Positions 8,669 to 18,077 are shown, counted from the first letter of the stretch. The stretch is DNA of 64,000 nucleotides from Bacillus sp. BGMRC 2118 (GCA_008364785.1 VTTJ01000004.1:248001-312000), one strand, 5' to 3'. The notes: a model not told the origin generated them from the letters alone. Made by a program: numbers and translations.

Positions 8669-9443
8669 TTTTGAGTTTACTAGTTCTATGAAACAGAACG
8701 TACTAGACAAGATTGTAACGAATAATCAAAAGAAAAGTTCTATTTATAAGAGAGTAGCTCCATATGTAGTAAGCGCTGCCGTGCTCACTCTTTTCTTCAC
8801 AGGTACTTTTATACTCGTACAGAATCAATACCAAGAAAAACAAAATGCTGATACGAAACAAGAAATCAAACAGGAAGAACCTAAAGAACAAGAGATTCCA
8901 AGTCCAGAAACCGAACAACCTACTAAGACACCGGAATCAACCATTACGCCTCCACCCGTTGAAGAGAAAGATAAGGAGGTGATGCAGAAAGAAGAAAAGG
9001 AAGAAGTGAAAGAAGTAGATGAGGCTATGACTCCACCTGACTTATATAATCTATTAAAAACATTTAAAGAGAAGGTATATCAATCATATGGGCCTGAATC
9101 AGTAACTGAAGTTGGTAATATTAGTAAATTTAACTATTTTACTACCAAAGCCGATTATCTCAACCATTTTTCTGACTTTATTACACCCTCACTCGCTGAA
9201 ACACATATCGGATATGGACTGGAAGAGAGATCCGATGGATTGTACTTCCATCATACGGATGGACCTTATATCTTTGATCCGAGTTCTCCATATGAAGTAA
9301 AGAAAGTTAGTGATTTCGAGTATCAGTTTAATCAAATTCCTTCTGAAGGGTTGAGTTGGAATGGAAGAGATGAATTAAGAATCACCTTCACCAAAACAGG
9401 TGACAATTGGATTATTTCAAAAACGGAATCGATAGAGAAATAA
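8613..9443 (+). CDS. Membrane-anchored anti-sigma factor-like protein
   Basis: A 276-residue protein with a short cytoplasmic N-terminus (~1-46), one membrane helix (about 50-70, VAPYVVSAAVLTLFFTGTFI), a Lys/Glu/Pro-rich extracellular linker (~75-140) and a C-terminal globular domain (~145-276). The start lies 56 bp inside the sigma gene, behind GAAAGGAG. The arrangement is typical of ECF anti-sigma proteins that hold the sigma factor at the membrane until a surface signal arrives. I do not see a zinc-type HxxxCxxC motif in the N-terminus, so it is not a ZAS-type anti-sigma. The outer domain is unrecognised. Confidence 0.75.
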   Translation: MDQQVKEAMNLLQTEELADFEFTSSMKQNVLDKIVTNNQKKSSIYKRVAPYVVSAAVLTLFFTGTFILVQNQYQEKQNADTKQEIKQEEPKEQEIPSPETEQPTKTPESTITPPPVEEKDKEVMQKEEKEEVKEVDEAMTPPDLYNLLKTFKEKVYQSYGPESVTEVGNISKFNYFTTKADYLNHFSDFITPSLAETHIGYGLEERSDGLYFHHTDGPYIFDPSSPYEVKKVSDFEYQFNQIPSEGLSWNGRDELRITFTKTGDNWIISKTESIEK

Positions 9444-9472
9444 AAAATATTTTAATAACACAGGGGGACATT

Positions 9473-10420
9473 ATGAAAAAATTTATCTTATCGTTATCAA
9501 CTATGACTCTATTATACTCTGGAATATCCTACACGGCAGAAGCAGCAAGCACAACGCAAGGCTGGGTCAAAAAATCTGACACATGGTATTACTACCAAAA
9601 CTCAGCTCCATCACAAGGGTGGGTCAAAGATAGCGGCCATTGGTATTATCTAAACAAGTCCGGAGCTATGCAAACGGGTTGGATTTATGATGGTGCCTGG
9701 TATTATCTTGAACCAAACGGCATGATGGCAACTGGGTGGATAAAAGACCAAAATAAATGGTACTTTATGAATGCAAGTGGCGTGATGCAAACCGGCTGGA
9801 TCCAGGACCATAACAATTGGTATTATTTAAATACCGATGGAAGCATGAAGACTGGTTGGCATCAGGAAGGTTCTCACTGGTATCATCTAGGTGAATCTGG
9901 TTTGATGTCAAAGGGATGGGTAAAAGAAGATGGGAATTGGTATTACCTACATTACAATGGTGTAATGGCCACTGGATGGGTAAATGATAGTTACGCATGG
10001 TACTATTTATACAGCAATGGTGTAATGGCTCATAGTACAACGATAGACGGTTATACATTAGAAGCTAGCGGTGCCTGGTCTGAAGTAAAAGATGATCTAA
10101 AGCTGATCCAAGGAGTTCTCGATTCATATGGTGTAACAGCGTATGAAACAACTCCACGAACTTTAACGTTTTATAAAGGTGACGAAGAAGTTGCATCCTT
10201 TAGGCATGATGTTATGATCGGTACTGTTGAATACCGTGATTTATTAGTAGATTTAGGCGTAACTCTATTTCCAGATGCTGCCTCGAAGGAAGAGTTACAC
10301 GCAGCCATTGATGAAAGTTTAGCAACTGGATATCAAGTCATGATTAGAGAAGATGTCAATGTATTCTTCCTTGAAGATCAGGGACTCACACTTGCCTTTG
10401 GTGGTTTTGACACGTATTAA
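9473..10420 (+). CDS. Secreted protein with eight GW (choline-binding-type) repeats, third gene of the ECF operon
   Basis: The true start is ATG 9473, with CAGGGGGA at good spacing; the longer frame from 9407 overlaps the anti-sigma gene. The signal peptide ends near TAEAAS. Residues ~25-190 hold eight repeats of the type GWxxxxxxWYYLxxxGxMxT, closed by STTIDGYTLEASGAW, a cap nearly identical to that of the subtilase at 18716. Residues ~200-315 form a small unrecognised domain (VLDSYGVTAYETTPRTLTFY region). It starts 29 bp after the anti-sigma gene with no terminator between, so it is probably expressed with the ECF sigma factor. A wall-binding effector of that stress response is the likely role. 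Confidence 0.8.
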   Translation: MKKFILSLSTMTLLYSGISYTAEAASTTQGWVKKSDTWYYYQNSAPSQGWVKDSGHWYYLNKSGAMQTGWIYDGAWYYLEPNGMMATGWIKDQNKWYFMNASGVMQTGWIQDHNNWYYLNTDGSMKTGWHQEGSHWYHLGESGLMSKGWVKEDGNWYYLHYNGVMATGWVNDSYAWYYLYSNGVMAHSTTIDGYTLEASGAWSEVKDDLKLIQGVLDSYGVTAYETTPRTLTFYKGDEEVASFRHDVMIGTVEYRDLLVDLGVTLFPDAASKEELHAAIDESLATGYQVMIREDVNVFFLEDQGLTLAFGGFDTY

Positions 10421-10424
10421 TGAA

Positions 10425-10570
10425 GGCTCTTTTCGTTATATTTGTTGGTATTAATCAATCCTTTATAGCCTAATACATCATAACATTATTCCTTTGACGA
10501 AAAGATACCCCAAAACAATGAAAATAACGAGTTTCTCGTTTCGAAAAACTACAACCTATGCAAAAAAGCC
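10425..10570. mobile_element. MITE-like element, type II
   Basis: Begins GGCTCTTTTCGTTATA and ends GCAAAAAAGCC. It contains ACGAAAAGATACCCC and TTCGAAAAACTA, both shared with the copy at 11638-11767. Flanking 8-mers TTAATGAA and ATAATAAA match at six of eight positions, as expected of an aged target duplication. Confidence 0.6.
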
Positions 10571-10574
10571 ATAA

Positions 10575-10614
10575 TAAAACAACTCCCCTTACTCATTTGT
10601 AGGGGGAGTTGTTC
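10575..10614 (-). terminator. Rho-independent terminator of gtaB
   Basis: On the minus strand AACAACTCCCC is followed by GGGGAGTTGTT and then TTTTATTAT. The left arm overlaps the last codons of gtaB. Confidence 0.85.
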
Positions 10615-11483
10615 TGTTTTATGATGTTCTCTATATAAGTAAGGACGTCATCTCGTATGTCCTCTCTCATCATTGCAAAATCAATCGTCGCCTTAATAAA
10701 CCCAAACTTATCTCCCACATCATAACGAACTCCCTCAAAATTATATGCCAGTACAGCCTGAATTTTATTTAATTCGCTAATTGCATCTGTCAGCTGAATC
10801 TCCCCTGCTGCTCCTGGCTGCAGTTCATCTAATATCGTAAAAATCTCAGGCCGCAGGATATAACGCCCCATAATGCCATACGTTGAAGGAGCAGCTTCTA
10901 CTGGGGGCTTTTCAACAAGTGTACTCACATTAAGTAAGTTCTCCTCCAGCTCATGTCCTTTATATCCGATTACTCCATATTTTGAGACCTCCTCTAGAGG
11001 TACCTCCTGCACACCTACTACACTTGTTTGATACCGGTTAAACACCTCAATCAACTGACTCAGGCATGGCTTTTCGGAATGCACAATATCATCACCAAGA
11101 AGGACCGCAAACGGTTCGTCACCAATAAACTTCCTTGCACAATGTATGGCGTGCCCAAGTCCAAGAGGCTCCTTCTGACGTATATAATGAATATTGGCTA
11201 ATCTTGAAATGAGCTGCACTTCCTCTAAGTAATCCCATTTCTCCTTCTTCGCCAAGGTTTCCTCCAGCTCATAGGATTTATCGAAATGGTCTTCAATTGC
11301 CCTTTTCCCCCGTCCACTAACGATCATAATATCTTCTATCCCTGAGGCAACTGCTTCTTCTACAATATATTGTATCGTCGGTTTATCAACAATTGGAAGC
11401 ATTTCCTTCGGCTGTGCCTTTGTTGCAGGTAAAAACCTAGTCCCGAGTCCCGCAGCCGGTATAATCGCCTTTCTCACCTTCAT
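10593..11483 (-). CDS. gtaB: UTP-glucose-1-phosphate uridylyltransferase
   Basis: Makes UDP-glucose from UTP and glucose-1-phosphate for teichoic acid glucosylation, glycolipid anchors and exopolysaccharide. The start is ATG 11483 ([20 protein letters not shown]) behind a run of six Gs; a longer frame to 11507 is not needed. The nucleotide-binding [20 protein letters not shown] motif is intact, followed by [22 protein letters not shown] and the VEKP region, for ~296 residues, the family's normal length. In B. subtilis gtaB borders the lyt autolysin genes; here a GW-repeat gene of the ECF operon lies beyond its 3' end. It is divergent from ywqB. Confidence 0.95.
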   Translation of the reverse strand: MKVRKAIIPAAGLGTRFLPATKAQPKEMLPIVDKPTIQYIVEEAVASGIEDIMIVSGRGKRAIEDHFDKSYELEETLAKKEKWDYLEEVQLISRLANIHYIRQKEPLGLGHAIHCARKFIGDEPFAVLLGDDIVHSEKPCLSQLIEVFNRYQTSVVGVQEVPLEEVSKYGVIGYKGHELEENLLNVSTLVEKPPVEAAPSTYGIMGRYILRPEIFTILDELQPGAAGEIQLTDAISELNKIQAVLAYNFEGVRYDVGDKFGFIKATIDFAMMREDIRDDVLTYIENIIKQNNSPYK

Positions 11484-11796
11484 TTGAATCCCCCCTTTTG
11501 AGCTCACTAGTTATATATATTAGGTTTCCTTCACTTGTATTAATAGTCTTGGCGATACTAAGGAACATGAAACTGCAGGATTTATTTTTTGATTATTCCA
11601 ATATGCGTTATAATAAAGAAATAACCTTTTTTAGAGAGGCTCTTTTCGTAGACATTAAGGCTATTCAACAAGTAAAGTAATTACTATTGCTCAGGTCCAA
11701 GGGTTAACTTTCATTACTGTGTCGAAAAGATGCCCCGGAACATTCGAAAAACTATGCGAAAACAGCCTTTAGAAACGGCAAAAGAAATGTGGTGAA
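11484..11796. other. Divergent promoter region of gtaB and ywqB
   Basis: A 313-bp gap. The right part is a type II MITE-like element (11638-11767) and the left part is AT-rich. A 60-codon frame crosses it on the plus strand, but it runs into the repeat and lacks a ribosome site, so I do not call a gene. Confidence 0.55.
11638..11767. mobile_element. MITE-like element, type II
   Basis: Begins GGCTCTTTTCGTAGAC and ends ATGCGAAAACAGCC. The flanking octamers are TTTAGAGA on the left and TTTAGAAA on the right, seven of eight identical, which looks like an 8-bp target-site duplication. The interior shares CGAAAAGATGCCCC with the copy at 10425. Confidence 0.7.
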
Positions 11797-13449
11797 ATGA
11801 TGTTACAAAGTGAGTTAACGAAGGAACAGCTCGATTATTGTTCGCAGGAAATTATGAGAGAGCTGAGTCCTGATATAGATTATGATCGGGTAAAGATGAA
11901 AAAAGGCTTGAATTTATATCGTCAAGGTCATGTGTTCAATGCAACGATGGAAGGCCGTTATATTGAAGCACAGGTGCAGGATGAGAAGCTTTACGACGTT
12001 TCACTGGATTTAGATGTTTTTGTGCTGAGCAGCTGTTCCTGCTCCATTGAGGGAATCTGCCGCCATAAATTAGCCGTTTTTTTCTATAGTTATGCGATGG
12101 TTGGAAGAGTTGGTGACTTCTTCCAAGATTGGAAAAGTAGTAAGATACTGGAAGTTGTAAAAACTAGGCCAAAAGACCTACCGAAAGAGGAAGAAGAGAA
12201 AACACAAATCGGTGAAAAAGTTAGTGAGTGGTATACATATTTTAAAAGAAGCTATCATGCGTTTAGGGAAAAGCATAAGCAGGACCGTTTTTCCTTTAAT
12301 CAACTGTTTTTGTTTGAGTCGATTTATCGTGTCTTTTTTCAAGGCTTGAAAAAAGGTGGACCTCAAACTCCGTTTATGAAAGATTTATTTATTATTCATG
12401 CAGCGATTTATACGATGCAAAAGCTTGTCGAGGAATCTGAGCAGTCTAAGCTTTCCATTAGCAGTAAGGACTCCTATGTGTTTCCTTACATGAGTGAATT
12501 ACTTAATTCTGTTAATGAGCGTTTAGTTGAAATCAAAAGCGTGGCCGTACCTTTATCATCTGAACCGTTACTGCTTGAAACACGTGAAAAACTCTCACAG
12601 CTGTTGTTTTCAGGCAATGAATATCAGTATGAACGGTTAATGGTCTACTTTTCCGTTTGGAATGTTCTACTACGTAATGAATGGATTTCAGATGAAAAAG
12701 CATTTCTTACGGAAAAACAACAAGAATTTATTAAACGAAAACAGTCTTATGCTGTTGAATGTCAGTTTGCCTTGGCACACATGGCGTATTTAGAAAAAGA
12801 CGATGACGACGCGCTTCAACTATTGACACCTATACAAGGAAACATTCTACGTTTCTATTACTTCTGGATTGCCAATTTAAAGACATCAAAGGAATGGCAG
12901 CGCCAACGCATTTGGCTGGATGCAACACTTGAGATTCTAGAAGAGCATCATAAACGGTTAATTGATTATCACTCAAAGCGGAATATGACAAAACAGTTTC
13001 TCCCTTACTATGAGGAAAATACAAAGCACCTCAACAATTCTGCAGACTATGAACATGTATTGAAAGCCTTGCTTCCATACAGTTTTCAAGAGTTTGATCA
13101 CTATTTACTAGAGAAGCACCATTACCATACATGGGCTGATTTGCAAATGCTCGTCGGCTATCAAATCGATGAACAGCCCCGGGAGCTATTAAAGCATATT
13201 GAACAGGTAGATTTGACGGTATTAATTCCTCTATATCACCGGGCAGTGAACGAAGCGATTAGGGAGAGAAACCGCCCATCTTATAAACTGGCAGTTCGTT
13301 ATTTAAAGAAACTAAGAACGTACTATAAAAAGATAAAGCAAGTAGATCGCTGGGAAGAGTTTATTGAACGACTGGCAGTAGAACATAAAAGATTACGTGC
13401 GTTTCAAGAGGAATTAGAGAGAGGAAAGTTGCTTCATGTTAGAGATTAA
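11797..13449 (+). CDS. ywqB: SWIM zinc-finger protein, partner of the YwqA helicase
   Basis: A 550-residue protein. Residues ~79-95 hold the SWIM motif: CSCSIEGICRHKLAVFF, with the CxC...CxH ligands. The remainder is helical and has no recognised catalytic residue. The start is ATG 11797 (MMLQSEL), with GTGGTGA just upstream. The last 14 bases overlap the start of the SNF2 helicase gene, the same pair order as ywqB-ywqA in B. subtilis. SWIM proteins paired with SNF2 enzymes are thought to help DNA or protein contacts; the exact process is not known. Confidence 0.88.
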   Translation: MMLQSELTKEQLDYCSQEIMRELSPDIDYDRVKMKKGLNLYRQGHVFNATMEGRYIEAQVQDEKLYDVSLDLDVFVLSSCSCSIEGICRHKLAVFFYSYAMVGRVGDFFQDWKSSKILEVVKTRPKDLPKEEEEKTQIGEKVSEWYTYFKRSYHAFREKHKQDRFSFNQLFLFESIYRVFFQGLKKGGPQTPFMKDLFIIHAAIYTMQKLVEESEQSKLSISSKDSYVFPYMSELLNSVNERLVEIKSVAVPLSSEPLLLETREKLSQLLFSGNEYQYERLMVYFSVWNVLLRNEWISDEKAFLTEKQQEFIKRKQSYAVECQFALAHMAYLEKDDDDALQLLTPIQGNILRFYYFWIANLKTSKEWQRQRIWLDATLEILEEHHKRLIDYHSKRNMTKQFLPYYEENTKHLNNSADYEHVLKALLPYSFQEFDHYLLEKHHYHTWADLQMLVGYQIDEQPRELLKHIEQVDLTVLIPLYHRAVNEAIRERNRPSYKLAVRYLKKLRTYYKKIKQVDRWEEFIERLAVEHKRLRAFQEELERGKLLHVRD

Positions 13450-16207
13450 AACAATGATAGGAAGGTCGCAGTGGCTTTCTGAAAAAGGTTTATTTTTATG
13501 GTGTGAAAATGAATCAGGATTTTCTCTTGAATTGGAAGATTGGAGACATGACGCATTTGCCAGACATGAAGCCACCTTTTATGGAACATTTCTTAAACCA
13601 CACAGCTGGAAGCGACATGATGGTGTTCTTCTCTCCCCTCGAATTGCATTAGATTATTTTGCACATTCAAACGAAAATTCTTTATCCAGAATTCAGTGGG
13701 ACGAGGAATCTGCCTATCTTAAAACTATTGCCGAAGCACTCATGGAAGCCATTGAAGTCGGTGACTTTATACCAGACTTTGATGCATGGCTTGATGGGAA
13801 TATCGCTTGGCGTCACACCTCCCTTGTTCTTTCAGATTCTGAAAAAGAATGGTTCAGCTCATCTGTTCAAGAATGGATTGAATCGGATGACGAACTCTCG
13901 CTGCAGTGGAAAGAACTGCAATCACGTTACCCATTATTGAAAAAGACAGGAATGGTTGTAGACGAAGACGACTGGCTACAGAAGATTGGCTGGCAGGAGG
14001 ATCCGTCCCAGTTTCGAATTGGCTTGCGTTTGGAAGAACCTACGGAAGACGGACTGGACTGGCATCTTGAAGTGGTGCTTAGGGATAAAGATCTTCCTGA
14101 TGAACTGCTTCTATTGCAGGAGATTCGTGAGCTAGACGAAGAGTCCTCCCTCTCCATTACTCGCTCGATTGATCGCTGGACGACACTAATTCCATGGTTA
14201 CGAGAAGGCAATTCCATTAAGAACACGTTATCTGAAATTGAGGCATTTGAGTTTTTAACAAGTGCAAGCACAACATTGACAAGTGCAGGTGTTGAAATTT
14301 TATTACCTTCGTGGTGGCAGTCGATTAAAGATTCTCAAGCTCAACTGAAAGCAAAAGTAAAAACTTCACCAAGTTCATCACGTCAATCCTTTGTTGGGAT
14401 GAATGCAATTATTCAATATGACTGGCGCCTGTCCACAAACGGCATCGACATCTCAGAGGAAGAGTTTACAAAACTTGTTGAGGAAAAACGAAGACTCATT
14501 AATATACGTGGTCGATGGATTCGGTTAGATCCTGGCTTTATTAAGCAAGTACAAACCATCATGCAAAAAGCCAATCGTGAAGGCTTACGTTTTTGGGACG
14601 TGCTGGAACAGGAGCTCTTGCAGGAAGAACGTGAAGCAAACATCGAGGAGCTTGAGTCTGCTCAATTATTCAGGCACATTCAAATTGAAATCAATGACCA
14701 GTTATCCGGCATGATTCGTAAGCTTACCGAAGCCAAAGAGCTTCCTCCTATAGAAGTGCCTTCTACCTTTAAAGGAGAGCTCAGACCTTATCAACAGCAC
14801 GGTGTGGAATGGCTATCGTTTTTGCGTGGATTTGGATTTGGAGCTTGCCTTGCAGACGACATGGGTCTTGGTAAGACGGTTCAAATGATTACGTACTTTT
14901 TACATGTCAAAGAAAAAGAGAAGCCGAAGACACCAGCACTCATTATTTGTCCAACATCCGTGCTTGGCAACTGGCAGCGAGAGCTTGAGAAATTTGCGCC
15001 TTCTCTGAATGTACAGCTACATTATGGCTCTCATCGTAAAAAAGGCAATCTCTTTAAACAATCTATAAAAAATGCAGACATTGTTATTACCTCTTACGGT
15101 CTTGCCCACCTAGACCTAGAAGAGCTACAAGACGTGCAGTGGAGTTCTTTATGTATTGATGAAGCACAAAACATAAAAAATGCCGATACGAAGCAATCCC
15201 GCTCGGTTAGAAGCTTAACTGGTACGCATCATATTGCGTTAACAGGAACACCGATGGAAAACCGATTATCTGAGCTCTGGGCCATATACGATTTTATTAA
15301 TCGAGGATATCTGGGCAGCTTACATCAATTCCATAAGCGATTCGTTGTTCCGATTGAACGTGATCACGAAAAGGAACGGGTCGAAATGCTGCAAAAAATG
15401 ATTCGTCCTTTCCTATTACGTCGAACGAAAAAGGACCAGGAAGTTGCACTAAACTTACCGGATAAACAGGAGCAAAAAGAGTATTGTGCCTTAACTGTTG
15501 AGCAGGCTTCTTTATATGAACAGCTCGTAAAAGACACATTCGAACAAATCGAAGCACTGACTGGCATGCAGCGAAAAGGACTTGTCCTAAAGATGCTCGG
15601 TAAACTCAAGCAAGTATGTAATCATCCAGGTCTCTATTTGAAGGAAGAAAAGCCGAGAGATGTTGTCACTCGCTCGAACAAGATGGAAAAACTGGCAGAG
15701 CTTGTACAAAATATCCGTGATCAAGAAGAAAGCTGTATTATCTTTACCCAATATATTTCAATGGGGAATATGATTCGAGAATTCCTCGAAAACGAGTTTA
15801 AGGAGCCTGTCCGATTCCTTCACGGTGGTACACCGAAGACAGAGCGTGACCGAATGATTCAAGACTTCCAAGAAGGAAAACAGCAATTCCTAATCCTGTC
15901 GTTAAAGGCAGGTGGAACCGGTCTAAACTTAACAGCTGCCAACCACGTTATTCACTACGACCGTTGGTGGAATCCTGCAGTTGAAAATCAAGCTACCGAC
16001 CGAGCTTACCGAATTGGCCAAACGAAATTCGTTCACGTTCATAAGCTCATCACAACCGGAACACTCGAAGAAAAAATTGATGAAATGCTCGAGAAAAAAC
16101 AGCAGCTAAACGAAGAAATCATCCAAAGTGAAGCATGGATTACCGAGCTGTCTACTCGTGATTTACACGAATTGTTCTCATTACGTGCAGGCTGGAGTGG
16201 TGAATAG
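13436..16207 (+). CDS. ywqA: SNF2-family DEAD/DEAH ATP-dependent helicase-like protein
   Basis: A 923-residue SNF2 enzyme. The N-terminal half (~1-440) is the bacterial SNF2-associated region. The motor starts near LRPYQQHGVEWLSFLRGFG. Motif I is DDMGLGKT, motif Ia-II include LIICPTSVLGNW and IDEAQNIKN, motif III LTGTPMENR, and the C-terminal lobe shows LKAGGTGLNLTAAN and RAYRIGQT. All ATPase motifs appear intact. It is translationally coupled to ywqB and may also be coupled to the short ORF at 16208, whose GTG directly follows the stop codon. Its DNA-transaction role in Bacillus is not established. Confidence 0.93.
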   Translation: MLEIKTMIGRSQWLSEKGLFLWCENESGFSLELEDWRHDAFARHEATFYGTFLKPHSWKRHDGVLLSPRIALDYFAHSNENSLSRIQWDEESAYLKTIAEALMEAIEVGDFIPDFDAWLDGNIAWRHTSLVLSDSEKEWFSSSVQEWIESDDELSLQWKELQSRYPLLKKTGMVVDEDDWLQKIGWQEDPSQFRIGLRLEEPTEDGLDWHLEVVLRDKDLPDELLLLQEIRELDEESSLSITRSIDRWTTLIPWLREGNSIKNTLSEIEAFEFLTSASTTLTSAGVEILLPSWWQSIKDSQAQLKAKVKTSPSSSRQSFVGMNAIIQYDWRLSTNGIDISEEEFTKLVEEKRRLINIRGRWIRLDPGFIKQVQTIMQKANREGLRFWDVLEQELLQEEREANIEELESAQLFRHIQIEINDQLSGMIRKLTEAKELPPIEVPSTFKGELRPYQQHGVEWLSFLRGFGFGACLADDMGLGKTVQMITYFLHVKEKEKPKTPALIICPTSVLGNWQRELEKFAPSLNVQLHYGSHRKKGNLFKQSIKNADIVITSYGLAHLDLEELQDVQWSSLCIDEAQNIKNADTKQSRSVRSLTGTHHIALTGTPMENRLSELWAIYDFINRGYLGSLHQFHKRFVVPIERDHEKERVEMLQKMIRPFLLRRTKKDQEVALNLPDKQEQKEYCALTVEQASLYEQLVKDTFEQIEALTGMQRKGLVLKMLGKLKQVCNHPGLYLKEEKPRDVVTRSNKMEKLAELVQNIRDQEESCIIFTQYISMGNMIREFLENEFKEPVRFLHGGTPKTERDRMIQDFQEGKQQFLILSLKAGGTGLNLTAANHVIHYDRWWNPAVENQATDRAYRIGQTKFVHVHKLITTGTLEEKIDEMLEKKQQLNEEIIQSEAWITELSTRDLHELFSLRAGWSGE

Positions 16208-16324
16208 GTGACAAAGAAAAAGGCAAAAAAAGAAGAAGAAGTCCTCGTTAATCCGAAGCATAAAGACAAAGCGAAGGAATGGCAGAAGTTTTATGGGTTA
16301 ATGGCTTCAAAGGTAAAAAAGTAA
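16208..16324 (+). CDS. Small basic protein following ywqA
   Basis: A 38-codon frame starts with GTG immediately after the ywqA stop codon, with GGAGTGGTGAA upstream as a possible ribosome site. The product is rich in Lys and Glu (start VTKKKAKKEEE) and ends GLMASKVKK. A strong terminator follows 6 bp after the stop. The tight fit between gene and terminator is the main support; no family is recognised. Confidence 0.6.
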   Translation: MTKKKAKKEEEVLVNPKHKDKAKEWQKFYGLMASKVKK

Positions 16325-16330
16325 CACTTT

Positions 16331-16362
16331 AGCATTGGCAATCAAGTTGCCAATGCTTTTTA
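16331..16362 (+). terminator. Rho-independent terminator of the ywqBA operon
   Basis: AGCATTGGCAA and TTGCCAATGCT form an 11-bp stem around a tiny loop, followed by TTTTATTAT. Confidence 0.9.
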
Positions 16363-16366
16363 TTAT

Positions 16367-16531
16367 GGCTATTTTCATATAGATTGTTGCTATGAGTAAA
16401 AATCCCAAGTGCCGGATTTTTACCTTAGTATCTAAATACTTCTATACATAATGAGAGTCGCTCTTTTCTAATTCTAAAATGGTTGTACCCCCCAGAATAA
16501 TTGTACTAATAGAAGGCTTTAGAAAAGAGAC
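16367..16531 (+). mobile_element. MITE-like element, type I
   Basis: Begins GGCTATTTTCATATAGATTG, contains the hairpin-forming AAAAATCC...GGATTTTTACC and CTTAGTATCTA, and ends TTTAGAAAAGAGAC. It is close to the full copy at 36988 but has lost the terminal GCC, so it is probably an old copy. No flanking duplication is evident. Confidence 0.7.
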
Positions 16532-16606
16532 TATTTTAGACTAGGTCTATAGTATTCCTTTGTTTTATAATAGGATAGAGACATATCATGAAGGAGCTTC
16601 AATAGA

Positions 16607-17341
16607 ATGAAAACCTCAACAAACTATCAACTATCAGAACGATTTGAAGTCGCGTTTAACCAAATTCATGAAACCCTGCGAGAGATTGTCAAAATTAATG
16701 ATGATAGATTCAAAGTTTTGCTAGACGTCGGTGCAAAAAGACATCAAATGATCAAAGAGTACTATGATGATTTAAAGCAATATGCAAAACTACGTAATTC
16801 CATTGTGCATGATAAAGTGGAAGTTGGCTTTTATATTGCCGAGCCTCATGAAACAGTCGTCAGTCATATTGAAATGATTGCCGATATTTTTAAAAGGCCG
16901 AACTTTGCCCGCTCAATTGCGACTACAAATGTAGTGTACTTCGATTACGAGGACAGCATGCAAGAGGTGTTCCAAGTGATCAAGATACATGGCTACTCAC
17001 AATATCCAGTTTATAGAAACTATGATTTTATCGGCCTTTTGGCGACCGATGATATTGTCCGCTGGATATCAGAGAATATCATTAATACACTCGTTGATTT
17101 ATCAGATATAAAAGTCTATGATATCATTTCAACCGTACATGACCACCCCGTCGAGTTTGTGTCAAAATCTACTGATATCTTTACAGTTGAAGAAATTTAC
17201 GAACACAAACATAAAAATAAGGTAGACCTGGAAGCTGTCATTATTACCGAAAACGGTAAGAGAAACGAAGTTCCTCTTGGAATTATTACAGCCTGGGACC
17301 TCATCCAACTGGACTATCAGGATGAGTCTGGAAATGACTAA
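16607..17341 (+). CDS. CBS-pair domain protein
   Basis: A 244-residue cytoplasmic protein. The N-terminal ~100 residues are helical (QLSERFEVAFNQIHETLREI) and the C-terminal part carries two CBS motifs (~105-165 and ~175-240), seen in YPVYRNYDFIGLLATDDIV and EVPLGIITAWDLIQLD. CBS pairs bind adenosyl ligands and regulate attached activities, but no catalytic domain is attached here. The gene stands alone between two MITE-like elements and ends in a strong terminator. The start at ATG 16607 is behind AAGGAG. Confidence 0.8.
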   Translation: MKTSTNYQLSERFEVAFNQIHETLREIVKINDDRFKVLLDVGAKRHQMIKEYYDDLKQYAKLRNSIVHDKVEVGFYIAEPHETVVSHIEMIADIFKRPNFARSIATTNVVYFDYEDSMQEVFQVIKIHGYSQYPVYRNYDFIGLLATDDIVRWISENIINTLVDLSDIKVYDIISTVHDHPVEFVSKSTDIFTVEEIYEHKHKNKVDLEAVIITENGKRNEVPLGIITAWDLIQLDYQDESGND

Positions 17342-17376
17342 AAAGCAAGGATCCTTAGCGATCCTTGCTTTTCTTT
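17341..17376 (+). terminator. Rho-independent terminator
   Basis: AAAAGCAAGGATC (17341-17353) pairs with GATCCTTGCTTTT (17360-17372), then TCTTTT. Confidence 0.9.
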
Positions 17377-17443
17377 TATCTAACATTCTATTAATATTCC
17401 TCAGCTTGTCATCATATCCTTTTATATAGCTTATCTATACAAA

Positions 17444-17596
17444 AGGCTGTTTAGATTGTTGCTTTTACCTTAGTATCTAGGTATTTCTTTACATAATGAG
17501 AGTTGCTCTTTTCTAATTCAACCTCGCTTTGCTTCTAGTACTGCTTGTACACACAAAATACGTGTACGAAAAGCAACAACGTTTTAGAAAAGAGCC
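17444..17596 (+). mobile_element. MITE-like element, type I, internally deleted
   Basis: Begins GGCTGTTTAGATTGTTGCTT and ends GTTTTAGAAAAGAGCC. It is flanked on both sides by the same octamer ATACAAAA, a perfect 8-bp direct repeat. Compared with 36988-37174 it lacks the internal AAAAATCC hairpin arm. Confidence 0.8.
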
Positions 17597-17615
17597 ATAC
17601 AAAAAGGAGAACGTT

Positions 17616-18077
17616 ATGCGAAGACGTAGAAAATTACCTCTATTGCCCATTGGAATCATCTGTCTAGGTATCTTCATCCTTTATCTATTTGGCTCGTTCC
17701 TCTTTTCCGGGAGCAGGCAGGCTGAACGTGTTGTTGATCAATTCTATGGCTATGAACAGGATGGCGATTTCTCAAACTCTTGGGAGCTCCTTCACCCTGA
17801 TATGAAGAAAAAGTTCGAACAAGGTGCCTATATACAAGACCGTGCCCACGTTTTCATAGGCCATTTCGGTGCTGAAACCTTTACCTACACAATCGAAAAA
17901 GAAGAAAAGGTAGAAAACTGGAGAATGTCAAAAGAGGCAAATGCTCACAAAGAAGCGTATAAGTTTATCGTGACACAGCAATACAAGGGGAAGTATGGCT
18001 CCTTTAGCTTTTTGCAAGACGTATATGTCGTTGACTATAAAGGAGATTGGCTGATTGTCTGGGATTACAATCAATAG
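17616..18077 (+). CDS. Membrane-anchored protein of unknown function
   Basis: ATG 17616 (MRRRRKLPLLPIGI) lies 7 bp after AAGGAG; the longer frame from 17529 runs through the upstream repeat and is not real. The 153-residue product has one N-terminal membrane segment (~8-28) and an outer domain with the look of an NTF2-like fold (ERVVDQFYGYEQDGDFSNSW, later DVYVVDYKGDWLIVWDYNQ). No catalytic residues are apparent. Its 3' end overlaps the convergent VanZ gene by 7 bp. Confidence 0.7.
   Translation: MRRRRKLPLLPIGIICLGIFILYLFGSFLFSGSRQAERVVDQFYGYEQDGDFSNSWELLHPDMKKKFEQGAYIQDRAHVFIGHFGAETFTYTIEKEEKVENWRMSKEANAHKEAYKFIVTQQYKGKYGSFSFLQDVYVVDYKGDWLIVWDYNQ

Noticed and set aside
11498..11680. 60-codon plus-strand frame in the gtaB-ywqB gap
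   Set aside because: It runs into the type II MITE-like element and has no ribosome site.
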